A stretch of DNA of 9,067 nt from positions 1-9,067 of the forward strand of contig JBDHTS010000088.1 of assembly GCA_039808845.1 (NCBI GenBank). The letters run 5' to 3'. Of this stretch, positions 1 to 6,009 are shown piece after piece. A program made the translations under genes and the position numbers. Origin of the DNA: JBDHTS01 sp039808845. GTDB taxonomy: Bacteria > Pseudomonadota > Alphaproteobacteria > Micavibrionales > Micavibrionaceae. The notes beneath the pieces are model-generated. The model was given only the letters and a program-made list of their open reading frames with translations, made no database searches and had not been told where the DNA came from. Every line of letters begins with the position of its first letter. Position 1 is the stretch's first letter.

Positions 1-550
1 GCTCGGCCTTCTGCTTCACCTTGGCGAGGGCCTTTTCCATCAGGGAGTCCTGCGCCTCGTCGGCTTTCGCGGGCGACAGCGTATAGGAAAGATTGTTCAT
101 GGTCAGGCCCAGCGCCTGAAGCTCGCCCGCCAGTTTCAGGAGATCGTCGCCTTTCATGCTTTTCAGCTCGATGGACTGGCTGCCATGCCACAGCGGCTTC
201 TTGTCCGTTCCTTCGGCTTTTTCCATCGGGCGGGGCGGTTGCTCCCCGGCATCCTGATAAACGTAATACTGGCCGGTCGAAACCTCGATGCCCGGCGCGT
301 CCTTCGCCTTGGCCAGCGCCTGCTGCATCAGGGCATTGATCTCGTTCTGCATGGCCTTGGGGTCGGCCCCCGTTTTCGTCACGTTCAGGGAGGCGATCAG
401 CGTATCCTGCTGGACCTGCGCCCGTTCCGTGGCCGACACGTTGAGCATGGTCTGCCCTTCGGGCAACGGCGGCAGAGGCGGCCTGTCCTGGGCAAAGGCC
501 AGGGGCATGGAAAGCAGCAGGACAAGGCAGGGCATCAGAACATGGCGCAT
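1..550 (-). CDS. SIMPL domain (DUF541) secreted protein, C-terminus cut by window edge
   Basis: The frame is open from an ATG at 550 to the left edge, giving the first 183 residues. The N-terminus is a clear Sec signal peptide: basic residues 2-3, a leucine-rich core and a likely AFA|QD cleavage after residue 20, so the product is probably periplasmic. After a proline-rich linker comes a pattern typical of SIMPL/DUF541 proteins: a strand with NVSATERAQV, an alternating ISV-like strand, a helix rich in Q/A/K (MQNEINALMQQALAKAK), then a GIEVSTGQYYVYQ strand and a QSIELKSMKGDDLLKLAGEL segment. A good ribosome site (AAGGAAG, 7 nt before the ATG) supports this start. The family is widespread in proteobacterial envelopes and its molecular function is poorly known. 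The family call rests on the pattern only; the end of the gene is outside the window. Confidence 0.8.
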   Translation of the reverse strand, partial: MRHVLMPCLVLLLSMPLAFAQDRPPLPPLPEGQTMLNVSATERAQVQQDTLIASLNVTKTGADPKAMQNEINALMQQALAKAKDAPGIEVSTGQYYVYQDAGEQPPRPMEKAEGTDKKPLWHGSQSIELKSMKGDDLLKLAGELQALGLTMNNLSYTLSPAKADEAQDSLMEKALAKVKQKAE

Positions 551-580
551 GGCGGGACTTCCTTGTGAAAATTCTGCCCT

Positions 581-586
581 ATTATA
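581..586 (-). promoter_or_regulatory. Probable -10 box of the SIMPL gene
   Basis: On the minus strand this reads TATAAT, a perfect sigma-70 -10 box, about 30 nt upstream of the ATG at 550. The best -35 candidate 17 bp upstream, TGGCAA, matches only half of the consensus. Transcription would start near 574, giving a short leader. It indicates that the SIMPL gene is transcribed separately from the SOUL gene that ends at 638. Confidence 0.45.
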
Positions 587-637
587 GCGTTAAAGAGAGG
601 GGCTTGCCAGCCTTCCGGACGAAAGCGGATCCGGCTT

Positions 638-1165
638 TCAGTACTGAAGGCCGACCATGACCTCGTTCCTTTTCAGGAACGGCAAGGTCAGGGGCGGATT
701 ATAGAAGGCATAAGTGGGCGGCGCCGCCGGGATCACTTGTTCGGATTTGATCCATTCCTTCAGTTCCTTCGTTTTCTTTTTCAGCCTGATGTCGTTCGTG
801 TGGCCCGAGAAGCGGCAGACGGCGGCCCGCCCCACCGGAACCTCGAACAGCTTGATGCTTGTATCGTCCGGCCTGGGAAGATCTTCGATCGGACGCCCCG
901 GCGGCATGATGAAACGCACGGTCCAGGCATTGCCGTTTTTTGTGTCGTAGGGCTGCATCGTGACCGGTATGGTCATCTGGATTTTTTCATTCCGGTCGTT
1001 GTTGCCGAGGATATAGCTGGCGAGAACCCGGAATCCTTCTTCCGTGGCGTCCTTGCGAAGGCCAGGCATGGTGACCTCGGCCAGGATCATGGGCTCGTAA
1101 ACGCGGATTTCGAACGGGCCGGACCGCTTGATGACTCGGTAGCTTGGCTGAGGCGTTTTCGCCAT
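638..1165 (-). CDS. SOUL-family haem-binding protein
   Basis: The protein has 175 residues and is recognisably a SOUL/HEBP family member. It starts with the typical YRVIKRSGPFEIRVYEP strand, then EEGFRVLASYILGNN, the family-typical KIQMTIPVTMQ segment, a WTVRFIMPPG strand, and ends with PPTYAFYNPPLTLPFLKRNE followed by a short hydrophobic tail. Eukaryotic members bind haem or porphyrins; bacterial members are largely uncharacterised, so haem binding is inferred from the family. There is no signal peptide, so a cytoplasmic location is likely. The start at 1165 is chosen over an upstream in-frame ATG at 1288 because the family homology begins here, a good CAGGAG ribosome site lies at 1175-1180, and the longer form would overlap the upstream gene by about 100 bp. 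It begins 19 nt after the stop of the VTT membrane-protein gene, so the two are probably co-transcribed. Confidence 0.9.
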   Translation of the reverse strand: MAKTPQPSYRVIKRSGPFEIRVYEPMILAEVTMPGLRKDATEEGFRVLASYILGNNDRNEKIQMTIPVTMQPYDTKNGNAWTVRFIMPPGRPIEDLPRPDDTSIKLFEVPVGRAAVCRFSGHTNDIRLKKKTKELKEWIKSEQVIPAAPPTYAFYNPPLTLPFLKRNEVMVGLQY

Positions 1166-1184
1166 GAAATCCGGCTCCTGGAAT

Positions 1185-1892
1185 TCAACGCCTGGATGGC
1201 GTTGCGGCAGAATCCTTCTGCCGAACAGATCTGGCTCGTTTATTACAGATATAAAGGACCGCCGCCCATAAAGCGAGGCCCGCGACAAGATAACTCACCG
1301 CTTTTGCGCTGGGGTTCAGAATGATTTGCGTAAGAGAGCCGCCGACCAGACCGCGCGCCACGCTGCCGGGCAGCAAGGCGAGGAATGTGCCGATGATGAA
1401 TTCCGCGAAGCGTATGGAAGACAGGCCTGCGGCCAGATTGAACAGCGTATAAGGCGCGGCTGGCACGAATCGAAGCAGGGTCACGCTGATGATTCCGCTG
1501 CCGCTCAGCTTTTCATCGATCGCGCGGACGCGCCTGCTGTTCAAAAGGGGCTTGATAAAACGCTGTCCCTTAAGCGCCCTGCCAGCCCAGAAGAACACGC
1601 AGGCGCTGAGCAATGATCCGGCCAGGCCGTAAAGAATGCCCCGGAAGGCTCCGAAAACCATGGCTGTCGCCAGATTGGTCACCGTGATCGGAAAAAATAC
1701 GGCGCCGGCCAGAACATAGAGGACACAGACATAGAAAAAAGCGCCGGGAGTGTTTTGGGCGCGCTCCAGAAAACCGCGAAGCGTTTCCAGCGGTATATCG
1801 CCGCTGGCGCGATAAAATACCGCCAAAGCGGTAATGAACAGCACGAATGCGGCGAAAAAAAAGAGGGGAAGCTTATAATTCCTCGAAATCAT
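1185..1892 (-). CDS. VTT (TVP38/TMEM64, DedA-like) domain membrane protein
   Basis: This is a 235-residue polytopic inner-membrane protein. After a short basic N-terminus comes a membrane segment at about residues 8-26, then an amphipathic linker and the VTT core: a hydrophobic segment ending in FFPITVTNLATAMVFG (about 65-80), a glycine/alanine-rich segment (GLAGSLLSACVFFWAGRAL), the LLRFVPAAPYTLFNLAAGLS re-entrant-type motif, FIIGTFLALLPGSVARGL, and a final membrane segment before a basic tail. Members of the wider family are linked to lipid scrambling or undecaprenyl-phosphate recycling, but this protein's substrate is unknown. The start is uncertain: the ATG at 1892 directly precedes the first membrane segment but has a poor ribosome site; an in-frame ATG at 1952 would add 20 residues. 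It heads a probable operon with the SOUL gene downstream and is divergent from epmA. Confidence 0.85.
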   Translation of the reverse strand: MISRNYKLPLFFFAAFVLFITALAVFYRASGDIPLETLRGFLERAQNTPGAFFYVCVLYVLAGAVFFPITVTNLATAMVFGAFRGILYGLAGSLLSACVFFWAGRALKGQRFIKPLLNSRRVRAIDEKLSGSGIISVTLLRFVPAAPYTLFNLAAGLSSIRFAEFIIGTFLALLPGSVARGLVGGSLTQIILNPSAKAVSYLVAGLALWAAVLYICNKRARSVRQKDSAATPSRR

Positions 1893-1947
1893 GATGCTTA
1901 GCCAATAGCATAGCGCGATGCCGGTTCCCGAAAAAGCTGGGCAGGAC

Positions 1948-1968
1948 GGCATTTTTGCGTAAAATGCC
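1948..1968. promoter_or_regulatory. Short dyad in the VTT/epmA divergent promoter region
   Basis: GGCATTTT at 1948-1955 and AAAATGCC at 1961-1968 form a perfect 8-bp inverted repeat around a 5-nt centre, in the 100-bp gap between two divergent genes. A run of six T follows on the plus strand. It could be an operator or a small transcript hairpin. The right arm overlaps the best -10 candidate for epmA (TAAAAT, 1960-1965, with a poor TGGGCA -35 at 1938-1943). No plus-strand gene lies to the left, so a terminator role there would be odd. Confidence 0.35.
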
Positions 1969-1992
1969 CTGTTTTTTGGAAAGGTTTTGACA

Positions 1993-3159
1993 ATGTGGTG
2001 GCATCCCGGAACATATGGGGCGAAAATCCCTTATCTGCTGGCCCGGCGGGATCTGGTCAGGGCCGTGCGCGGATATTTTGACGGAGAAGGCTTTCTGGAA
2101 GTGGAAACGCCCGCATTGCAGGTTTCGCCGGGCATGGAGCCGCATATCCATGCGTTCAAAACTGCCCTGCTGAACCCCGAACGGGACCGCGAGACGACGT
2201 TTTATCTGCACACCAGCCCCGAATTCGCGATGAAGAAGCTGCTGGTCGCCGGTTTGCCGAAAATCTATCAGATCTGCCATGTCTACCGGAACGCGGAAGG
2301 GTCGCGCCTGCACAGCCCGGAATTCAGCATGATCGAATGGTACAGGGCGAATGCCGGCTACCGCGACATCATGGACGATTGCGTCCGCCTCCTGCGCGCC
2401 GTGGCGGACGCGCTGAACATCGATGTTTACCGGCGCGGCGCGTCTGCCGCCGATCCTTTCGGCCAATGGGAATATACCTCCGTCTGCGATGCTTTCGAAC
2501 GCTACGCCGGTTTCTCCCTTCTCCCCTTCATCGAGTCCTCCCCCTCCCGTTCACGGGAGGGGGAGTTAGAGGAGGAGGGCGGTCTTGACTCCCGTATCGT
2601 AAAAGAAAGCCCGCCCCCCTTAATCCCCCCTCCCGAAGACGGGAGGGGGGAGATGCGCGGCGAGGAAAGAAGCGTCGGCGCATTGCGGTCGAAAGTGCAA
2701 AGCCTCGGCCTTCACACCGCCGCCGATGACAGTTTCGAGGATCTGGTCATGCGCGTGCTGGGCGAGGTGATTGAACCGAAGCTGGGGCAGGGCAGGCCGA
2801 CAATTCTGTATGATTATCCTGTCAGCATGGCCGCGCTGTCGCGACCGAAGCCTGAAGATCCGCGTTTCGCCGAACGGTTCGAGCTTTATGTCTGTGGCGT
2901 GGAACTGGCGAACGCCTTCGGCGAACTGACCGATGCGGAAATCCAACGGCGGCGCTTTGAAGCCGATATGGCGCTAAAGGAAAAAATCTACGGCGAGCGC
3001 TGGCCGGTTGACGAGGATTTCCTGGCCGCGCTGGAATTCGGCATGCCCGAAAGCGGGGGGATCGCATTGGGTATCGACCGCCTGGTCATGCTGGCTACGG
3101 GCGCCGACAGCATAGAACAAGTGCTCTGGATCCCCTCTCCCCCACGGGGAGAGGGTTAG
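1993..3159 (+). CDS. epmA: EF-P lysine aminoacylase EpmA (GenX/PoxA/YjeA), with in-frame palindromic insertion
   Basis: EpmA is a paralogue of the class II lysyl-tRNA synthetase catalytic core. It attaches a lysine ((R)-beta-lysine when EpmB is present) to a conserved lysine of elongation factor P, helping ribosomes through polyproline stretches. The 388-residue product has the expected order: GFLEVETP (33-40), HTSPEFAMKKLLVAG (73-87), motif 2 YRNAEG...SPEFSMIEWYR (99-118), ERFELYVCGVELANAFGELTD-type core (294-314) and motif 3 GIALGIDRLVML (356-367). The tRNA anticodon-binding domain is absent, as expected. The ATG at 1993 follows an AAGG ribosome site by 8 nt and is preferred over a TTG six bases earlier. 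Two oddities: residues about 182-220 come from a GC-rich palindromic element, making the protein roughly 40 residues longer than relatives, and the last eight residues (PSPPRGEG) plus the stop come from a second copy. All synthetase motifs remain, so it may still work. Confidence 0.93.
   Translation: MWWHPGTYGAKIPYLLARRDLVRAVRGYFDGEGFLEVETPALQVSPGMEPHIHAFKTALLNPERDRETTFYLHTSPEFAMKKLLVAGLPKIYQICHVYRNAEGSRLHSPEFSMIEWYRANAGYRDIMDDCVRLLRAVADALNIDVYRRGASAADPFGQWEYTSVCDAFERYAGFSLLPFIESSPSRSREGELEEEGGLDSRIVKESPPPLIPPPEDGRGEMRGEERSVGALRSKVQSLGLHTAADDSFEDLVMRVLGEVIEPKLGQGRPTILYDYPVSMAALSRPKPEDPRFAERFELYVCGVELANAFGELTDAEIQRRRFEADMALKEKIYGERWPVDEDFLAALEFGMPESGGIALGIDRLVMLATGADSIEQVLWIPSPPRGEG
2538..2650. 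repeat. Palindromic element copy A, in frame inside epmA
   Basis: Two strong hairpins bracket a spacer of about 59 bp. Hairpin 1 has 13-bp perfect arms at 2538-2550 and 2553-2565 around a 2-nt centre. Hairpin 2 has 11-bp perfect arms at 2625-2635 and 2640-2650 around AAGA. The inner flanks (2566-2582 and 2607-2622) are also roughly inverted relative to each other, so the whole unit is a nested inverted repeat. It is 113 bp long as measured, and adds residues about 182-220 to EpmA with no stop. The composition, with long C and G runs, is unlike the surrounding gene. It shares the layout and a GGCGGTC stretch with copies B and C but belongs to a different sequence subtype. Confidence 0.85.
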
Positions 3160-3274
3160 AGCCTGCCCCGGCGAAGGCCGGGGGTGAGGGGCGGTCAGTC
3201 TGGGTAGATAATTATCAAGGTAAGGCGCTCTGGCCCTTCCTCTCACCCCGGCCCTCTCCCCGTGGGGGAGATGG
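3133..3274. repeat. Palindromic element copy B, joining the ends of epmA and nfeD
   Basis: The left hairpin has perfect 10-bp arms CCCTCTCCCC (3133-3142) and GGGGAGAGGG (3146-3155). The right hairpin (3252-3274) is the same motif with one mismatch. Between them are a GGTGAGGGGCGGTCAG stretch (3183-3198), an AT-richer core, and CTCACCCCGGCCC (3242-3254), which inversely matches the left side. It shares terminal hairpins and core with copy C. Compared with copy C it carries 23 extra bases at 3160-3182, themselves a palindrome. It encodes the C-terminal tails and stop codons of both convergent genes. With no T-run after the hairpins, terminator activity is possible but unproven. Confidence 0.88.
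3166..3183. repeat. Small palindrome nested in copy B
   Basis: CCCCGGC (3166-3172) and GCCGGGG (3177-3183) form a perfect 7-bp stem with a GAAG loop. The stretch 3160-3182 is absent from the otherwise matching position in copy C (between 4731 and 4732), so it looks like a separate palindrome inserted in the larger element, or one lost from copy C. Confidence 0.7.
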
Positions 3275-3722
3275 AGTCAGTAATGCGCAGCGCCGTACCT
3301 TCAACGCCCGTCACATGCACCTGCGTACCTGCCGGATAATCCTCATCCGCGCCCACGCGCCACATCGTGTCGTCGATGCGCAGTTCCCCGCGCCCGTTGA
3401 TAATCGGTGCGGCCAGCGTGAACGTCCGTCCAACATATTGCTCGCCCCGCCGGTTCAGCGCCGGTTGCTCCGAAGCGCGGGGCGGATTGCGCTTGCGGTA
3501 GACGATCCACCCCACCGCCATGATCAGGGACAGCGCGGCCCACAGGCTAACGCTCGCCTGCCATCCCAGACCGGGAATCAGGAAAGTCAGGATGCCGATA
3601 AAGACAGCCGACAGCCCTGGCCACAGGAAAAACGCGCCAGGCGCGAAGGCCTCCACCGCGACCAGTGCCGCGCCCAGGATCAGCCAGTGCCAGAACTGCA
3701 GCTGGGTCAGGAACTCGATCAC
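3243..3722 (-). CDS. NfeD-family membrane protein (YbbJ-like), partner of QmcA
   Basis: This is a 159-residue short-form NfeD protein. Residues about 10-75 hold closely packed membrane segments (LILGAALVAVEAFAPGAFFLWPGL, then FIGILTFLIPG and SLWAALSLIMAVGWIVY), followed by a basic linker and a C-terminal OB-fold domain (about 95-150) with GEQYVGRTFTLA, GRGELRIDDTMWRV and GTQVHVTGVEGTALRI. NfeD proteins pair with SPFH/stomatin proteins, and the OB domain is thought to mediate that contact. The GTG start at 3722 overlaps the qmcA stop by 4 bp, so the two are translationally coupled. The normal domain ends at TALRI; the remaining tail, SISPTGRGPG and the stop, is read from palindromic element copy B. 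The tail is probably harmless, because it follows the OB fold. Confidence 0.9.
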   Translation of the reverse strand: MIEFLTQLQFWHWLILGAALVAVEAFAPGAFFLWPGLSAVFIGILTFLIPGLGWQASVSLWAALSLIMAVGWIVYRKRNPPRASEQPALNRRGEQYVGRTFTLAAPIINGRGELRIDDTMWRVGADEDYPAGTQVHVTGVEGTALRITDSISPTGRGPG

Positions 3723-4636
3723 CGCCGGGCTCCGCTCTTCATGGCGTCCTGCACCAGTTCGGTAATCCCCGCGATCGATCCCATGATGCCGCTGGAATCC
3801 ATCGGCATGAACACGGTCTTCTGGTTGGGGCCGCGCGCGAATTCGGACAGGGCTTCAACGTATTTCTGCGCGACGAAATAATTGACCGCCTGGACGTTGC
3901 CGCTGGCGATCGCCTGCGACACCATCTGCGTCGCTGCCGCTTCGGCCTGCGCGGATCGTTCGCGCGCTTCGGCTTCCCGGAAGGCGGCTTCTTTTTTGCC
4001 TTCGGCGGCCAGCACAATCGCCTGCTTCTCGCCTTCGGCTTTCAGGATGGCGGATTCCCGCAAGCCCTGCGCTTCCAGAATGACGGCGCGCTTTTCACGT
4101 TCGGCCTTCATCTGGCGGGCCATCGAGTCCACCAGGTCGCGCGGCGGGGCGATGTCCTTGATCTCGATCCGGGTGACCTTGATGCCCCAGGGCGCCGTCG
4201 CGTCGTCGACGATATGCAGCAGTTTGGCGTTGATCTGGTCGCGTTCGGACAGCAGTTCGTCGAGAGTCAGCGATCCCATGACGGTCCTGAGGTTCGTCAT
4301 GGTCAGGTTCAGGATGGCCAGTTCGAGATTGCGGACCTCATACGCGGCCTTGGCGGCGTCCAGTACTTGGAAGAAGACAACCCCGTCCGCTTTCACCAGA
4401 GCGTTATCCTTGGTGATGACCTCCTGCGACGGCACGTCCAGCACGGTTTCCATCATGTTCATCCGCGCGCCGATATTGTCGATCACCGGCACGATGAAGC
4501 TGAGGCCGGGTTTCAGGGTGTGGGTGTAGCGCCCGAACCGTTCGACGGTGAATTCCATGCCCTGGGGTACGGCTTTGACGCCCTTGGCGACGAGGATCAG
4601 AATGACGAATGCGAAAACGAGGACGAATATGCCCAT
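3719..4636 (-). CDS. qmcA: QmcA/YbbK-type SPFH (stomatin/prohibitin) membrane protein
   Basis: At 305 residues it equals the usual length of E. coli QmcA and matches it along its full extent. Residues 1-18 are a single N-terminal membrane anchor. The SPFH/band-7 domain follows (VPQGMEFTVERFGRY, LKPGLSFIVPVID, VLDVPSQEVITKDNA, LELAILNLTMTNLRTVMG, APWGIKVTRIEIKDI), then an Ala/Glu/Lys-rich coiled coil (about 175-245) and a conserved end (VNYFVAQKYVEAL, GIMGSIAGITELV). Such proteins form large membrane-bound rings or scaffolds; in E. coli QmcA is implicated in membrane-protein quality control around FtsH. The ATG at 4636 has an AGGAG site 7 nt upstream and is preferred to a TTG at 4642. It overlaps nfeD by 4 bp, the same arrangement as E. 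coli ybbK-ybbJ. Confidence 0.95.
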   Translation of the reverse strand: MGIFVLVFAFVILILVAKGVKAVPQGMEFTVERFGRYTHTLKPGLSFIVPVIDNIGARMNMMETVLDVPSQEVITKDNALVKADGVVFFQVLDAAKAAYEVRNLELAILNLTMTNLRTVMGSLTLDELLSERDQINAKLLHIVDDATAPWGIKVTRIEIKDIAPPRDLVDSMARQMKAEREKRAVILEAQGLRESAILKAEGEKQAIVLAAEGKKEAAFREAEARERSAQAEAAATQMVSQAIASGNVQAVNYFVAQKYVEALSEFARGPNQKTVFMPMDSSGIMGSIAGITELVQDAMKSGARR

Positions 4637-4662
4637 AAACAATCTCCTTTTACGACAAAGGG

Positions 4663-4691
4663 ATCATATCGTTTATGCGGATGGACGCCAA
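4663..4691 (-). promoter_or_regulatory. Probable sigma-70 promoter of qmcA-nfeD
   Basis: On the minus strand TTGGCG (4686-4691) is followed after 17 bp by TATGAT (4663-4668), four and five matches to the consensus. Transcription would start near 4656, about 20 nt before the qmcA ATG. The promoter lies between palindromic element copy C and the gene, so copy C is outside the predicted transcript. Confidence 0.5.
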
Positions 4692-4705
4692 GCGGGATAG
4701 TCATT

Positions 4706-4823
4706 CCCTCTCCCCTCCGGGGAGAGGGTTAGGGTGAGGGGCGGTCAGGCTTGCAAAAAAATATCAGGATAAGACGCATCGGCAAAACCCCTCACCCCGG
4801 CCCTCTCCCCGTGGGGGAGAGGG
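4706..4823. repeat. Palindromic element copy C, between qmcA and fba
   Basis: This is the cleanest copy. Each end is the same perfect hairpin: CCCTCTCCCC arms at 4706-4715/4719-4728 (centre TCC) and at 4801-4810/4814-4823 (centre GTG). Just inside them, GGTGAGGGGCGG (4732-4743) and CCCCTCACCCCGG (4788-4800) form a further inverted pair, with an A-rich core between. The core aligns with that of copy B: ATCAGGATAAGACGC here against ATCAAGGTAAGGCGC there. It ends 6 nt past the fba stop, so its right hairpin may stabilise or end the fba transcript, although no T-run follows. Confidence 0.88.
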
Positions 4824-4829
4824 GGAAGG

Positions 4830-5921
4830 TTAAGCGGCCTTCTTGCCGCCATTGGACGAAGCCGCAATCGACTTCCCCGCGGAACGCAGATCCGCAAACG
4901 CCTCGTCCAGCCGGGCGACGATGCCCTTTTCCCCGACGCGCAGCCAGTTGCGGGGATCGTAGAGTTTCTTGAACGGCGTGCCGTCCTCCGGATCGATCTG
5001 GTATTTGAAGGCTTTCGGATTGTCGAACACGAATTTGCCGACGCTTTCGGCGAAAGCGAATTGCGTGTCGGTGTCGATGTTCATCTTGAATACGCCGTAG
5101 CCGAGGCTTTCCGCGATCTTGTCCTTCTCCGAGCCGGAGCCGCCGTGAAAGACGAGATCGAGCGGGTTGGCATCCGTTTTATGGGTCTTCTGCACCAGCG
5201 CCTGTGAATTTTTCAGGATTTCCGGGCGCAGCTGCACGTTGCCCGGCTTGTAGACGCCGTGCACGTTGCCGAACGACGCCGCTACTGAAAAATGGCCCAG
5301 CGGAGTCAGCAGGTCGTAGGCCTTCAGCACGTCTTCCGGCTGGGTGTAGAGTTTCGCGTTGTCCACGTCGTCGGAGCCGACGCCGTCTTCCTCGCCGCCC
5401 GTGCAGCCCAGTTCGATCTCGATGCTCATGTCGATCTTCGCCATGCGTTTCAGCAGGCGGGCGCATTCGGACAGGTTGAAGTCGATGTCCTCCTCCGACA
5501 GGTCGATCATGTGAGAGCTGAACAGCGGCTTGCCGGTCTGTTTGTAAAACGCCTCGCCATGGTCCAGCATCGCCTCGACCCACGGAATCAATTTTTTGTT
5601 GGCGTGATCGGTGTGCAGGATGACGCAGACGCCATACTGTTCGGCCATCATATGGACATGCCGCGCGGCGGACACCGCGCCCAGGACCTTGGCCTGAAAG
5701 GCGTCTGACATGCCTTTTCCGGCATAGAATTCCGCGCCGCCATTGGACAGCTGGATGATCACGTCGGCTTTGTTTTTAGCCGCGGCCTCCAGCACGGCGT
5801 TGATCGTGCCGGTGCTGATGACGTTGACGGCGGGCAGGGCGTAATGACCGTCCTTGCAGGCCTTGACGAGCGTCCTGTACTCCTTGCCGGTCACGACGCC
5901 GGGCTTCAGGGATGCGGTCAT
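4830..5921 (-). CDS. fba: Class II (type A) fructose-bisphosphate aldolase
   Basis: This zinc-dependent aldolase interconverts fructose 1,6-bisphosphate with glyceraldehyde 3-phosphate and dihydroxyacetone phosphate in the cytoplasm. The 363 residues compare with about 359 for the E. coli class IIA enzyme. Visible features: ILHTDHANK with catalytic Asp105 and metal-binding His106, the IEIELGCTGGEEDGV stretch (168-182), His221 in FGNVHGVY and His259 in LVFHGGSGS (probable zinc ligands, with the spacing of the E. coli enzyme), and the NIDTDTQ phosphate/substrate segment (281-287). The ATG at 5921 has an AGGAG site 8 nt upstream. It appears to be monocistronic here: its own promoter lies upstream and a palindromic element follows the stop. 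Its position near gap and tkt resembles alphaproteobacterial sugar-phosphate clusters, but a divergent small gene separates it from gap. Confidence 0.96.
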   Translation of the reverse strand: MTASLKPGVVTGKEYRTLVKACKDGHYALPAVNVISTGTINAVLEAAAKNKADVIIQLSNGGAEFYAGKGMSDAFQAKVLGAVSAARHVHMMAEQYGVCVILHTDHANKKLIPWVEAMLDHGEAFYKQTGKPLFSSHMIDLSEEDIDFNLSECARLLKRMAKIDMSIEIELGCTGGEEDGVGSDDVDNAKLYTQPEDVLKAYDLLTPLGHFSVAASFGNVHGVYKPGNVQLRPEILKNSQALVQKTHKTDANPLDLVFHGGSGSEKDKIAESLGYGVFKMNIDTDTQFAFAESVGKFVFDNPKAFKYQIDPEDGTPFKKLYDPRNWLRVGEKGIVARLDEAFADLRSAGKSIAASSNGGKKAA

Positions 5922-5963
5922 GCGAAAAACTCCTAGGGAAACAAGCGTTTTCAGGGCCTCAGT

Positions 5964-5991
5964 CGTATAACATTGCTATGAGTAATGTCAA
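5964..5991 (-). promoter_or_regulatory. Probable sigma-70 promoter of fba
   Basis: On the minus strand a perfect TTGACA (5986-5991) is followed after 16 bp by TATACG (5964-5969). Transcription would start near 5957, leaving a leader of about 35 nt. Two dyads overlap the promoter, described separately. Confidence 0.55.
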
Positions 5992-5999
5992 ATATGACA
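5986..5999. promoter_or_regulatory. Candidate operator over the fba -35 box
   Basis: TGTCA (5986-5990) and TGACA (5995-5999) form a perfect 5-bp inverted repeat with a 4-nt centre, right across the -35 box of the fba promoter. A second, imperfect dyad, CATTGC (5971-5976) with GTAATG (5982-5987), lies in the -35/-10 spacer. Either could bind a repressor; no regulator is encoded in this window and the arms are short. Confidence 0.35.
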
Positions 6000-6009
6000 G
6001 ATTTTATTA

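Noticed and set aside
621..639. GAAAGC/GCTTTC dyad at the end of the SOUL gene as a terminator
   Set aside because: The stem is only 6 bp, overlaps the stop codon and has no T-run on the minus strand.
737..1324. Long plus-strand open frame opposite the SOUL and VTT genes
   Set aside because: It is antisense to two genes with clear family motifs, has no recognisable domain, and is explained by the GC-rich codon use of the real strand.
1873..2466. Minus-strand open frame opposite the 5' half of epmA
   Set aside because: It overlaps the motif-bearing part of epmA and reads only as its reverse shadow.
2513..2670. Frameshift or pseudogene in epmA
   Set aside because: The frame is continuous and the conserved EpmA sequence resumes in the same frame after the insert, with motif 3 intact.
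2513..3290. Repeats as a CRISPR array
   Set aside because: The copies are few, far apart, palindromic throughout and have related rather than unique spacers; no cas gene is present.
3665..4732. Plus-strand open frame of 355 codons opposite qmcA
   Set aside because: The minus strand encodes a full-length QmcA match; the plus-strand product is low-complexity (F, G, H, D-rich) and ends in the repeat.
5179..5583. Second minus-strand frame inside fba
   Set aside because: It is a shifted frame of the aldolase gene, Arg/Gly-rich and without motifs.
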